DNA of 64,000 nucleotides from Brevibacillus choshinensis (GTDB lineage: Bacteria > Bacillota > Bacilli > Brevibacillales > Brevibacillaceae): contig NZ_LJJB01000010.1 of assembly GCF_001420695.1 (NCBI RefSeq), forward strand, positions 124,001 through 188,000, in the 5' to 3' direction. This document shows, piece after piece, positions 26,066 through 33,838 of the stretch. The notes under the pieces are model-generated. The model did not search any database. It was not told the origin of the DNA and saw only the letters and a program-made list of their open reading frames with translations. A program made the position numbers and the translations under genes. Each line of letters starts with the position of its first letter. Positions within the stretch are counted from its first letter, which is position 1.

Positions 26066-27562
26066 TTACGAATAGAGGGGAGTCACTTCTCCTGCGACTT
26101 TCATCTGACCGAGTACTTCCGCGAGCCGTTCTGCTTGCGCACACTCGATCACCTCGCTCCAGCCTAGCTCTTTGGCGCGCGTGATCGTTTCAGTACCGAC
26201 ACACAAGAGTCGTTTTTTTCTCCAGTCCAAACCTGCAAATTGTGTCAATGCTGACAGCGTGTTTGGATCGTCAGTTGCGATCCAGTCAAAAGAATCGGAA
26301 GCGAACCATTTTGCTAGCGGATGAGAAGGATCCCACTCCAGCCCTCCCGCCTGCACCGTATGTGTCACACTGCCTTGCGCATGCAAAATGACAGCACTTT
26401 GGTCACTGCTCACATGTAAAGCTCGTTCCCCACTGTTTAATGGCAACATCTGATGCAGAGCTGAGGCAGGGATCGCCGCTCCGATTACGAGATCGGGGTA
26501 GAGCCCTTTTTCCTCTAATGCGAAAGCCGTTTGTTGATTGTACGCGACGATATTGGCCTGCAGTCTGCGAAGGTCGTAGCGTCTGGCTGACAGCTCCCGG
26601 AAAAAGGCGGATACTTGTAACTCGCTATCAAATACGAGCCATTCATAGGTGGAGAAATCTTCAGGAATCCCTTGCCCAGCAGCATCTGATGTCGAGAGCG
26701 ACTGTTCTGTCAGGGGAATGGGCCAGACCTCTGCCCCCACCTGTTCCAGAACATTTTCAAGGGAGTACTTTCCTGTTTGACGGGAAGCGACTGCCACTCT
26801 TTGGCCGAAAAGCGGCTTGCTCTCATACCAACTGAGAGAGTCCCGCAGACGTACGACTTCTCCAATGACGATGATGGCTGGTGCCGTAAACCCAGCCTCA
26901 GCCACCGTTCGATCAATCGTCTCCAGCCTGCCTGCTACCGTTTCCTGTTTCCCGAGGGTTCCCCAGCGCACGAGGGCGACCGGTGTATCTGGATGTTTGC
27001 CGTGATGCAGCAATTGGTCTTTGATCCGCGGGAGATTTTTTACCCCCATGTAAATCACAAGGGTTTCCACCAAAGCCAGCCCTGACCAATCTGGCTCTTT
27101 GTCCGCATTTTTCTCACAAAGATGACCTGTCACGAATGCGACCGATGAATTGTACTCCCTGTGCGTAAGCGGAATTCCAGCATAAAGTGGCGCAGCCATG
27201 CCCGAAGTGATTCCCGGCACGATTTCAAACGGGATGCCATGGGAGAGGCACACTTGCGCCTCTTCTCCGACTCGCCCGAACATGCTGGGGTCACCCCCTT
27301 TTAACCGCACTACCGTCTGTCCTTTTTGCGCTTCACGAACCAAAAGCAGGTTGATCTCGTCCTGGGGCAATGTGTGCCGATCCGCTTCTTTTCCGCAGTA
27401 CACCAACCGCGCATCCGGTTTAGCATGTGCCAGCAGCAACGGATTCGCCAGACGGTCATAGACCACGACATCTGCTCGTTGCAGAGCCTCCATTCCTTTG
27501 ATTGTCAATAACTTGGGGTCACCTGGTCCTGCCCCGACAAACAAGACGCTGCCTGTCTTCAT
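26066..27562 (-). CDS. cobA-hemD: Fused uroporphyrinogen-III C-methyltransferase and uroporphyrinogen-III synthase-like domain
   Basis: First enzyme of siroheme synthesis; it makes precorrin-2 for the sulfite reductase cofactor. The 498 residues are two domains. Residues 1-245 are SUMT: VLFVGAGPGDPKLLTIKGME, VVVYDRLANP, VRLKGGDPSMFGRVGEEA, GITSGMAAPLYAGIPLTHR, and ALVRWGT. Residues 250-498 resemble a HemD domain (GQRVAVASRQ, VLEQVGAEVWPIPLTE, FDWIATDDPNT, LLCVGTETITRAKELGW), more diverged. The HemD half may be active or only scaffold. No precorrin-2 dehydrogenase (SirC/Met8) lies in this operon. ATG at 27562. It lies between the small DUF3906-type gene and cysP. Confidence 0.93.
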   Translation of the reverse strand: MKTGSVLFVGAGPGDPKLLTIKGMEALQRADVVVYDRLANPLLLAHAKPDARLVYCGKEADRHTLPQDEINLLLVREAQKGQTVVRLKGGDPSMFGRVGEEAQVCLSHGIPFEIVPGITSGMAAPLYAGIPLTHREYNSSVAFVTGHLCEKNADKEPDWSGLALVETLVIYMGVKNLPRIKDQLLHHGKHPDTPVALVRWGTLGKQETVAGRLETIDRTVAEAGFTAPAIIVIGEVVRLRDSLSWYESKPLFGQRVAVASRQTGKYSLENVLEQVGAEVWPIPLTEQSLSTSDAAGQGIPEDFSTYEWLVFDSELQVSAFFRELSARRYDLRRLQANIVAYNQQTAFALEEKGLYPDLVIGAAIPASALHQMLPLNSGERALHVSSDQSAVILHAQGSVTHTVQAGGLEWDPSHPLAKWFASDSFDWIATDDPNTLSALTQFAGLDWRKKRLLCVGTETITRAKELGWSEVIECAQAERLAEVLGQMKVAGEVTPLYS

Positions 27563-27610
27563 CGTGATCGCTCCCTCGCTGCCAGCTCTTTTCTATCATG
27601 CATGCCTGTA

Positions 27611-27850
27611 TTATCCGAAATGGGAAGTCTCGATGACGTAGCCGACACCCTGCCGACCGACCGGCTTCTTTTCCACCAGACTCAGCTCTTTGATCTTAGC
27701 TGGTGCCACTGTGTGTCTCAAAATATTGTTTTCTGCAGTGCTAAATGCCCTCTCGTCTGATTGGGCCAGGACGACAACAGTCAATAAGCGCCCTTCCTCA
27801 AGCACTGCCTCCAGTTTGTACAGATAGCTTTCCGTTTGCTCTCCTGTCAT
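27611..27850 (-). CDS. Small conserved protein of the sulfite reductase operon (DUF3906-like)
   Basis: A 79-residue soluble protein placed between sulfite reductase (36 bases upstream) and the CobA-HemD gene (48 bases downstream). Seen: SYLYKLEAVLEEGRLLTVVV, LAQSDERAFSTAENNILRH and a basic KPVGRQGVGYVIET end. I believe it belongs to DUF3906, small proteins near sulfate assimilation or sulfite reductase genes, but this is from memory. No catalytic motif or metal site is visible, and no cysteine. A role in assembly or electron delivery to sulfite reductase is only a guess. ATG at 27850 follows GAGGG. Confidence 0.75.
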   Translation of the reverse strand: MTGEQTESYLYKLEAVLEEGRLLTVVVLAQSDERAFSTAENNILRHTVAPAKIKELSLVEKKPVGRQGVGYVIETSHFG

Positions 27851-27886
27851 AGTGGTCCCTCTTTTCTGCTACGTTTCACTCGCTAA

Positions 27887-29509
27887 TTACGCGGTTTGCA
27901 AGATCGAATCTACCTGCGACTGGATCTTCTCCAGACCTACACGCTCCACATAACGCCAGTACTGTTCACCTTCGCTGCGATCTTCTTTATAGAGCGTAAT
28001 TAATTGCGCGAGGAAAGGCCCCAGCTTGTCGACAGTTATGCGCGCGTTTAGCTTGCGGTTGAACTGCGCTTCTTCCAAGGTACCGCCTACATGGATATCA
28101 AATGCCTCCACCATTCCTGCAGATGTTTTGACCAATGCTCCCTGAAGGCCGATGTCCGCAATTTGACGTTGACCGCACGAGTTCGGGCAGCCGATCATAT
28201 GGATGCGCAAAGGCGTGTCGAGCGTGACCGTGTCATCCAGATAGAGAGCCAGCGAACGCATCCGCTCTTTGGTTTCCACGATGGCCAGGTTGCAATACTC
28301 CGTTCCTGTGCAAGAAACGGCATAACCGACAAATGTGTTTGGTGTCAGCTTGAACCGATTCACGATGAGTGGCTCTGCCTGGAAAGCCGCTACCTTGTCT
28401 TGTGGGATATTTCGGATCAGTACATTTTGCGTATTGCATGTACCGATCGTTCCGTCCCCGTACTCATCTGCCAGATGTGCCAGCTCGACCAGCTCTCCAG
28501 CATTCATACGCCCGACCGGTACAGACAGTCCTGCGTAGTAGAGTCCTGCCTGCTGTTGCTCGTGAATGCCGTAGAAATACCCGCCATTCCAGCCTTTCAG
28601 CAAGTCCTCCCCTTGCGTTTCCAGTTCGCCGACGAGATTGATCAATTCGTCTTTAAATTTCTCTGCGCCCCAGTCAGCCACCAAAAATTTCAGTCTTGCA
28701 TGTGTCCGCTTTTGACGGTAGCCGAAATCGCGGAACAGGGTGGTGACCCCTTCTGCTACTTTGATGACCTCTTCTGGGCGGCAAAATACGTCGAGTTTTT
28801 TGGCCAAATGTGGTTTGGCAGATAAGCCGCCCCCTACCCATACATGGAAGCCGATCACTTCCTCGCCCGCGATCGTTTTCTTGGCAGGCGTGAAGGCCAG
28901 GTCATTGATTTGCGCATGGGCAGCGTTATGAACGTTGGCGGAAATGGAAATTTTGTATTTGCGAGGGAGGTTGGAAAACTCCCGATTCATCAGAAAGAAT
29001 TTCTCGAGCTCAGCCACGAGTGGGCGTGTATCCAGCACTTCATGCGGATCAATTCCTGCCAACGGATTGCCCATGATTTGCCGCGGGCAGTCTCCACAAG
29101 CCTCGAAAGAAGAGAGACCTACGGAAGCGAGACGGTCAAATATGTCAGCCAATGATTCTACCGTGAGCCAGTGGAACTGGACAGCCTGACGGGTCGTGAC
29201 ATCGACTAGGTCACGGCCGTAATCCTCAGCGATTTTAGCTAGCACTCTTGCCTGCTCGCTGTTCAAGATACCTCCGGGGATACGAACACGCATCATGAAG
29301 TGACCATCTTTTGGACGCTGCTGATAGACACCCGCCCATTTGAAACGGTCCATATCAGAAGATTCAATCGATTGAAAGCCTTCTTTGGAATAGGTGTTCA
29401 CGATCGTTTCAATGACGTCCAATCCGTCTTTTTCCAGCTTGGTGAATTCCATCTTGTTGAGGGATGGATCATCTGCCCATTTCCACTGTTTTCTCTCTGC
29501 CATTTGCAT
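27887..29509 (-). CDS. Siroheme-dependent sulfite reductase (ferredoxin-type, NirA/Sir family)
   Basis: Reduces sulfite to sulfide with six electrons, using siroheme and a 4Fe-4S cluster. The 540 residues carry the duplicated half-domain structure of this family. Seen: MMRVRIPGGILNSEQARVLA, TTRQAVQFHWL, EACGDCPRQIMGNPLAGIDP, and the cluster/siroheme ligands CTGTEYC and CPNSC (C-x5-C and C-x3-C) at about residues 415-460. The lack of a CysJ flavoprotein gene, together with its length, suggests a ferredoxin donor; the family also includes nitrite reductases, and the sulfate genes around it make sulfite the likely substrate. ATG at 29509 follows AAGGAG. The start lies 41 bases inside sirB, so the genes overlap strongly. 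Confidence 0.93.
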   Translation of the reverse strand: MQMAERKQWKWADDPSLNKMEFTKLEKDGLDVIETIVNTYSKEGFQSIESSDMDRFKWAGVYQQRPKDGHFMMRVRIPGGILNSEQARVLAKIAEDYGRDLVDVTTRQAVQFHWLTVESLADIFDRLASVGLSSFEACGDCPRQIMGNPLAGIDPHEVLDTRPLVAELEKFFLMNREFSNLPRKYKISISANVHNAAHAQINDLAFTPAKKTIAGEEVIGFHVWVGGGLSAKPHLAKKLDVFCRPEEVIKVAEGVTTLFRDFGYRQKRTHARLKFLVADWGAEKFKDELINLVGELETQGEDLLKGWNGGYFYGIHEQQQAGLYYAGLSVPVGRMNAGELVELAHLADEYGDGTIGTCNTQNVLIRNIPQDKVAAFQAEPLIVNRFKLTPNTFVGYAVSCTGTEYCNLAIVETKERMRSLALYLDDTVTLDTPLRIHMIGCPNSCGQRQIADIGLQGALVKTSAGMVEAFDIHVGGTLEEAQFNRKLNARITVDKLGPFLAQLITLYKEDRSEGEQYWRYVERVGLEKIQSQVDSILQTA

Positions 29510-30281
29510 ACACGCTCCTTTTTGTGAAGAGGTCAGCTACGATTGCCGTTCGAACCGATTGGTTGATCCACTCTGCCATCAACGAATGAGGGAGGTACGC
29601 ACTACCGTCATACCGGTAGGTCAAGCCTTCCAACCTCTGCGGAATGGCTTTGCGAGTAAAGTAGCCCTGACTGACAAAAAGCGGTACGATGACGAGCTCT
29701 CCTCTGTCAGCCAACAAGTGGGCTTGTTCGCGCAAAGTATCCGGACGCAAGGTACCGTAGCCAGCAGCAGCAAAACCAAACCGGTTTTGCAGTCGGAGGG
29801 TCAATCGATGCAACAGCCTCTCCCATTTCGCTTGGCCACCAGCCCGCTCATTCCCGTGCCCTACCAATAGCAGAGCTTCAGTCGGAGGATGGCTGACTAA
29901 TGCATGGACTCGATGAGCCACAATCTGTTCTACCACCGGATGATCTTCTAATGGAGAGCACCAAAGGATTCGCGCCTGCACGGCTACACGTGGAATCTCG
30001 GTGTCCTTCCCTTGACAACGATCCAGTCCTAGCATGGAACGTATTTCCCCGACGTGCGAGCTCCCTGCGGTAACAAATAAAGGGACGACGACAATTCGTT
30101 TCGCGCCGGCTTCCTCTAGTCGCTCCCACTCCTCAGCGATACTGCGTCCTTCGACTCCTCCGAGAAAGGCCACCCGAATGGGCAAGTCGAGATGGCACTG
30201 CCCAACTGCCGATTCTACTAACTCCAGCCAATCAGGATCAGGCGAACCGTGTGCAATGACCAGAACTGCGGTGTCTCCCAT
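29469..30281 (-). CDS. sirB: Sirohydrochlorin ferrochelatase (CbiX/SirB family)
   Basis: Inserts Fe2+ into sirohydrochlorin to give siroheme. The 270 residues contain two homologous halves, as in SirB-type enzymes: VLVIAHGSPDPDWLELVESA with a metal-site histidine at residue 10, RIVVVPLFVTAGSSHVGEIR, then LLLVGHGNERAGGQAKWERL with a second His, and VIVPLFVSQGYFTRKAIPQR. It is the first gene of the sulfur operon and ends inside sulfite reductase. It follows the promoter at 30334-30362. ATG at 30281 lies after a G-rich GATAGGGGGCC sequence. Confidence 0.92.
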   Translation of the reverse strand: MGDTAVLVIAHGSPDPDWLELVESAVGQCHLDLPIRVAFLGGVEGRSIAEEWERLEEAGAKRIVVVPLFVTAGSSHVGEIRSMLGLDRCQGKDTEIPRVAVQARILWCSPLEDHPVVEQIVAHRVHALVSHPPTEALLLVGHGNERAGGQAKWERLLHRLTLRLQNRFGFAAAGYGTLRPDTLREQAHLLADRGELVIVPLFVSQGYFTRKAIPQRLEGLTYRYDGSAYLPHSLMAEWINQSVRTAIVADLFTKRSVYANGREKTVEMGR

Positions 30282-30333
30282 CAGATGGCCCCCTATCCAA
30301 CCTATTTTAATAAATCATATCCGGTTACTCGGA

Positions 30334-30362
30334 ATTATAATTGGGTTCAATTTCTCCGTCAA
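30334..30362 (-). promoter_or_regulatory. Sigma-A promoter of the sulfate assimilation operon with possible dyad
   Basis: On the minus strand TTGACG (30357-30362), a 17-base spacer and a perfect TATAAT (30334-30339) form a strong promoter about 50 bases upstream of sirB. Just downstream of the -10, ATAATTCCG and CGGATATGAT form an imperfect dyad overlapping the start region, a plausible operator for a sulfur regulator such as CymR. The promoter is clear; the operator is weak. Confidence 0.78.
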
Positions 30363-30394
30363 CCAAAATTTGATATTTCGCTCCAACATAGCAA

Positions 30395-30424
30395 GAAAAA
30401 ACCGCCAAGCCAATGCTCAGCGGT
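30395..30424 (-). terminator. Terminator overlapping the end of the potassium channel gene
   Basis: ACCGC (30401-30405) pairs with GCGGT (30420-30424), with further pairing inside; the minus strand continues TTTTTTCTTG. The channel stop codon lies within the loop side of the stem, so the gene ends inside its terminator. It lies only about 35 bases from the sulfur promoter. Confidence 0.75.
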
Positions 30425-31208
30425 CTTCTTCGTTCTTTTGTTTATCCATCTGCTCTTTTCTCGTCCTACGGTACAGTAAATCGACTGTTTCCTTTAGAGT
30501 TTCGTATTCCGTCTCCGTCAATTGGTCGATTTCCTGGATGTGCCGAATGGCCTGTTTCGACAATTCCTGTGTGAGACGATCCTGATCATTCCTAGGTTTT
30601 TTATCATGCAGCTCTGTCCAGTGCGTAGCAAAATTCGCTGTCAGCGCCCCAAGCATCCCAATTCCTGTAAGCATCAGGATCGTCGCCATAATCCGACCAC
30701 CTGGCGTGACCGGAGAAATGTCGCCATAACCTACCGTCGTCGTCGTCACGACTGACCACCACAGCGCATCACCAAAGCTGTTGATATTGTCGTTGACTCC
30801 GTACTCGAGCAGGTAGATCGCCAAGGAGCTCCACAGCATGATCATCGAAACGACACCAAACACGCGACGCATGGACCCGGATTGAACAATACTCCACAAA
30901 AATGGCGATGCTCGTAAAATACGGATCAGCCGCATAACCCGCATAAAGCGGGCCAAATAAAAATAATGGTCCAATGGAATCATGGCTACGAGATCAAACC
31001 AGTTGCTGATGATAAACTTTCGCTTGTCTTTTGAGCGCAACAAACGAATCAGATATTCTACTACCAAAAAGCTAATGAGTCCTAGATCGACCTGATCCAT
31101 CACTTCGTCTGTCAGCAGTGGATGAACGGAAAAATCAGCTGACAGCAGGATTGCATAGGTGATCACGAGCATGATGACAAAGATCTCATACAACACACGC
31201 CAAAACAA
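30417..31208 (-). CDS. Voltage-gated-type potassium channel protein
   Basis: Membrane protein of 263 residues with a K+ channel pore: the selectivity filter TTTTVGYGDISPVTPGG lies near residue 155-170, flanked by a helix from SSLAIYLLEYG and one from IMATILMLTGIGMLGALTAN. Upstream, RFMRVMRLIRILRASPF has spaced arginines like an S4-type segment. Five or six helices are expected. The cytoplasmic C-terminus is charged and helical (WTELHDKKPRNDQDRLTQEL to QMDKQKNEEDR), probably a coiled coil; no RCK domain is seen. The start is TTG at 31208 after GGAGGAG. It is the last gene of a run with a DUF350 protein, an ATP-grasp enzyme and a small lipoprotein. Ion selectivity is inferred from the filter. 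Confidence 0.92.
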   Translation of the reverse strand: MFWRVLYEIFVIMLVITYAILLSADFSVHPLLTDEVMDQVDLGLISFLVVEYLIRLLRSKDKRKFIISNWFDLVAMIPLDHYFYLARFMRVMRLIRILRASPFLWSIVQSGSMRRVFGVVSMIMLWSSLAIYLLEYGVNDNINSFGDALWWSVVTTTTVGYGDISPVTPGGRIMATILMLTGIGMLGALTANFATHWTELHDKKPRNDQDRLTQELSKQAIRHIQEIDQLTETEYETLKETVDLLYRRTRKEQMDKQKNEEDR

Positions 31209-31247
31209 GCAGACTCCTCCTCGAGCTAAGCGCCTTATGACAGGTCT

Positions 31248-31685
31248 CTAATAGCTGATGAGTGCAGCCATCAGCAAACCTGCCGCGATGCTCAGCCTCG
31301 AAGCGAAAATCCCAACGGATACGTTACCATTCGGGATTTCAGATACGACCTTAAACGGGGTGATCCATTCAAACAAGTAAAAGACCAACACCTGAAAAAC
31401 CATGCCGACGATCCCCCAAATGACGAGATCCCACAGGCTCACAGCATGATACACGGCAGAGGCGAGCACGATCGCCAGTCCGATAATCTTTCCGCCCAAA
31501 TCGTGTGCAGCTGCTTTGGCTGCCGCCATTTTTTTCGGGTCGTCCGTCTGTGAGCCGTTTTTGATGAGCTCAAACTCCTTGTAAGGGGTAGTTAACGTAA
31601 ATACAAAAATGCCTATGGCCAAAATGGGAATCGTGACAATCAAATACGACAAAAAGTTTAGTAAATTACCCAATTGTGAATCCAC
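31248..31685 (-). CDS. DUF350 membrane protein (YjfL family)
   Basis: A 145-residue protein with about four membrane helices: LLNFLSYLIVTIPILAIGIF, GKIIGLAIVLASAVYHAV, LVIWGIVGMVFQVLVFYLF and ASRLSIAAGLLMAALISY. This two-pair arrangement and length match DUF350. Family members often stand near glutathionylspermidine-synthase-like ATP-grasp proteins and small lipoproteins, as in E. coli yjfL-yjfM-yjfC; that association is known from gene neighbourhoods, not from a biochemical assay I can cite. It lies 21 bases downstream of the ATP-grasp gene and upstream of the channel. GTG start at 31685 with GAGAGG. Function unknown. Confidence 0.85.
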   Translation of the reverse strand: MDSQLGNLLNFLSYLIVTIPILAIGIFVFTLTTPYKEFELIKNGSQTDDPKKMAAAKAAAHDLGGKIIGLAIVLASAVYHAVSLWDLVIWGIVGMVFQVLVFYLFEWITPFKVVSEIPNGNVSVGIFASRLSIAAGLLMAALISY

Positions 31686-31706
31686 GTCGTTCTTCCTCTC
31701 CTTCCG

Positions 31707-32948
31707 CTATCTTGCTATTCCTACTGGCAAGTAGTAAGACATGTTGTTCGTAATGGGACCTCCGACACGGGCGACAATCGCGGATGGTTTGGCTCCGATC
31801 AAAAAGGAACCCCAGAGCAAGCGTCCGTCATAGGCTCCTGCTTCCGTATTCACCTTGATTTTCGGTAGCTCTACCCGCTTTTGGTAGATCATCGGTTGCT
31901 CCCAGTAACATTCCTCCTGATCTTTGTCCACGACACCACCCTCTACATCAAACAGGATGACTCCTCCACCTTCTCGGCCAAAAACAGGCTTGGTGACATA
32001 GTCCACCTCTCCCAGAAAATGGTTTTCAAAATAAGTAGGTAGCATGTAATGGGCTATGGTGTCGTGTTCTTCGCACTGAAAGAATTTCCCTTCCTCATGC
32101 AAATTCCAGATCAGTGCCTGAAGTGCTTTTGTCTGTGTCAAAAAAGCACTCGGCGGATTGATGACAGCGAGCTTGCGATCTGCGATCAACTGGAGCACAT
32201 GAGCACCTGTCGGGTAACCGTCCTCATCTCTTTCTTCAGCGAGCTTTTCCAATGCGTGCAAGCGATAGAGCACATCGATTGGCAGCATCTCCTGTCCATC
32301 CTGCACATACAAGCGATCTTCCCAGACACGTAACTGCTCAAGCGCGGCGAACTTGGCTGAGAGACCTGACTCGCGAAGCAAATACAGCGTCGTTCCTTTA
32401 TCCTCTTCGTGCCAGTCCAGAGAACTAAACCAGATCTGCTCCGTCGGATACCCCCGTTTTTGATACGCATCGAGCAGTTTACCAAAGGCAGGCGCCATTT
32501 GTGCATTCATGCCTTCATTCGGATCTTCCAAATCGAAAAAGCGGCAAGCACGTCCGTTTACGTAAAAAGCCTCCACGATCCCTGTAGGCGTATCACTATT
32601 GTATTCCAGCATTTTTAAACCTTCAGTGGTATGAGCAAAATCAAAGCGGCCAATAACCGTAGGCAAAGATTGTGAAACGACGATGCGGACTGCCGCAAGT
32701 GCTTGCTCGGGTACACCTAATTCACGCAGAAGAGAATCATCCGCCTGTTGTAGCACAGGCACTACTTTTGCATAAATGTTTCCTAGCCTGTTCGTAGCCT
32801 CTGCCAGCTCTTCACGAAACGACTTTGTGATGAGATGGATATCAGCCAGCGCGTACTCTTCCCCGTACATCCGGTCCCAGGTGAATACGCCTTCCTCGCG
32901 CATGGGGCCATAAATCTGCTCACGTCTTGTCTGCATCGGATCTGCCAT
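31707..32948 (-). CDS. Glutathionylspermidine synthase-like ATP-grasp ligase (YgiC/YjfC family)
   Basis: An ATP-grasp enzyme of 413 residues related to the synthetase half of E. coli Gss, here without the amidase half. Such ligases join a carboxylate to an amine. Seen: REEGVFTWDRMYGEEYALAD near the N-terminus, GRFDFAHTTEGLKMLEYNSD then TPTGIVEAFYVN, SSLDWHEEDKGTTLYLL, KPVFGREGGGVILFD (nucleotide site), YQKRVELPKI, WGSFLIGAKPSAIVARVGGP then ITNNMSYYLPVG at the C-terminus. The substrate is unknown; glutathione is not usual in Bacillales, so a peptide or the neighbouring lipoprotein is a better guess. ATG at 32948 stands 8 bases after GGGGTGA; GTG at 32960 overlaps the lipoprotein stop. Confidence 0.9.
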   Translation of the reverse strand: MADPMQTRREQIYGPMREEGVFTWDRMYGEEYALADIHLITKSFREELAEATNRLGNIYAKVVPVLQQADDSLLRELGVPEQALAAVRIVVSQSLPTVIGRFDFAHTTEGLKMLEYNSDTPTGIVEAFYVNGRACRFFDLEDPNEGMNAQMAPAFGKLLDAYQKRGYPTEQIWFSSLDWHEEDKGTTLYLLRESGLSAKFAALEQLRVWEDRLYVQDGQEMLPIDVLYRLHALEKLAEERDEDGYPTGAHVLQLIADRKLAVINPPSAFLTQTKALQALIWNLHEEGKFFQCEEHDTIAHYMLPTYFENHFLGEVDYVTKPVFGREGGGVILFDVEGGVVDKDQEECYWEQPMIYQKRVELPKIKVNTEAGAYDGRLLWGSFLIGAKPSAIVARVGGPITNNMSYYLPVGIAR

Positions 32949-32956
32949 TTTCGTTC

Positions 32957-33235
32957 TCACCCCGAGCTTGCGCCAGAGCTTCCAATGCCGCCCTTAGACC
33001 CACTGGTGAAACTGGACGAGCCGGTACTCACTCCAGTAGAACTGCTCTTGTACTTTTTGCTTCCATTGGAATAATAGGTGGATGAACTCCCCCTGGATCC
33101 ACCACCGTCATCATCACAATATCCATCATTGTCCTGATCGTAACAATCGTCATCATAGTCTGACGAACAACCGGTGACCGTCAATGTGGCAGCTATAAAC
33201 AGCCCGACCATCTTGGCCGTCTTGGTTAGTGCCAT
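32957..33235 (-). CDS. Small acidic lipoprotein with a calcium-loop-like motif and Gly/Ser tail
   Basis: A 92-residue protein with a lipobox (TLTVTGC, Cys at residue 23). The mature part is about 70 residues: an acidic stretch DYDDDCYDQDNDGYCDDDGG with two cysteines and a DxDxDG core resembling calcium-binding loops, then a Ser/Thr/Tyr/Gly-rich tail ending GGIGSSGASSG. Its stop overlaps the possible GTG start of the ATP-grasp gene. In E. coli the comparable position is held by yjfM/ygiB-type lipoproteins with similar composition. It could be the substrate of the ligase, a cation sensor or both; these are inferences. ATG at 33235 follows GGGGGAAGAG. Confidence 0.85.
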   Translation of the reverse strand: MALTKTAKMVGLFIAATLTVTGCSSDYDDDCYDQDNDGYCDDDGGGSRGSSSTYYSNGSKKYKSSSTGVSTGSSSFTSGSKGGIGSSGASSG

Positions 33236-33246
33236 TTCTCTTCCCC

Positions 33247-33696
33247 CTACAAAGTTGGCCGCGCGTAATACACATACACGCGCCTGTCTTCATCGACTTC
33301 AGCCGAAGTCTTCTCCCACTCGCGCCCATCGAGAACCAAATAATCGCTTTGCAGGTACAACAAGGCTTCGTCATCGTCCTTGAAGTAGTACGTATGCACA
33401 AGGGGGTATGTCATGGTCCCTTCCTTGTACTCCCGCAGCTCAAGCTGGATGTTGCCCCAACGGGTAGAAGCTGTGTGGTTGTAGTCCACTGCCTGTTCAT
33501 CCGTGGAGCGCTTGACGTAAATCACGTAGCATCCAGGCAGGGCGGCGCAGGAAGTCTTTTCATAGACGACGTGCCCCTTCACTAGATAATCACAAGCAAA
33601 TCGCAGGGAGACTTCATCTTGATCAATACGGTCGTAATAAAACAGGACCGGGTAGCCGTTTTTTTCGTCTAGCCACCGATATTCTAATCGTGCCAT
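33247..33696 (-). CDS. Uncharacterised 149-residue soluble protein of the channel/DUF350 module
   Basis: I do not recognise the family with confidence; it might be a diverged DUF4178-like protein, since those occur in comparable clusters. It has no signal or membrane segment and reads mostly as beta strands rich in Tyr and charged residues: ARLEYRWLDEKNGYPVLFYY, YVKRSTDEQAVDYNHTAS, WGNIQLELREYKEG, PLVHTYYFKDDDEALLYLQS and VDEDRRVYVYYARPTL. It is the first gene of the module and 11 bases before the lipoprotein, so it is likely co-expressed. ATG at 33696 follows AGGTGGAG; the GTG at 33705 lies in that site. Confidence 0.8.
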   Translation of the reverse strand: MARLEYRWLDEKNGYPVLFYYDRIDQDEVSLRFACDYLVKGHVVYEKTSCAALPGCYVIYVKRSTDEQAVDYNHTASTRWGNIQLELREYKEGTMTYPLVHTYYFKDDDEALLYLQSDYLVLDGREWEKTSAEVDEDRRVYVYYARPTL

Positions 33697-33773
33697 TCTC
33701 TCCACCTCAACTTCTCATCATACAGACTATCAATTTATACGCATAAGGGAATTGATGGTTTCCTGAATGAACC

Positions 33774-33813
33774 ATAAAAAAACGGCAGTTCAGCAAAAGA
33801 ATCGCTGCTGCCG
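33774..33813 (-). terminator. Terminator of the inositol-phosphatase family gene
   Basis: CGGCAG (33783-33788) pairs with CTGCCG (33808-33813); the minus strand continues TTTTTTTATGG. It lies about 26 bases after the stop at 33839. Confidence 0.8.
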
Positions 33814-33838
33814 GAGCGTACGATCCACCAGGCTGTCT

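Noticed and set aside
30282-30416. Possible S-box (SAM) riboswitch upstream of the sulfur operon
   Set aside because: The leader between the promoter and sirB is only about 50 bases, too short for an S-box, and no matching helices were found.
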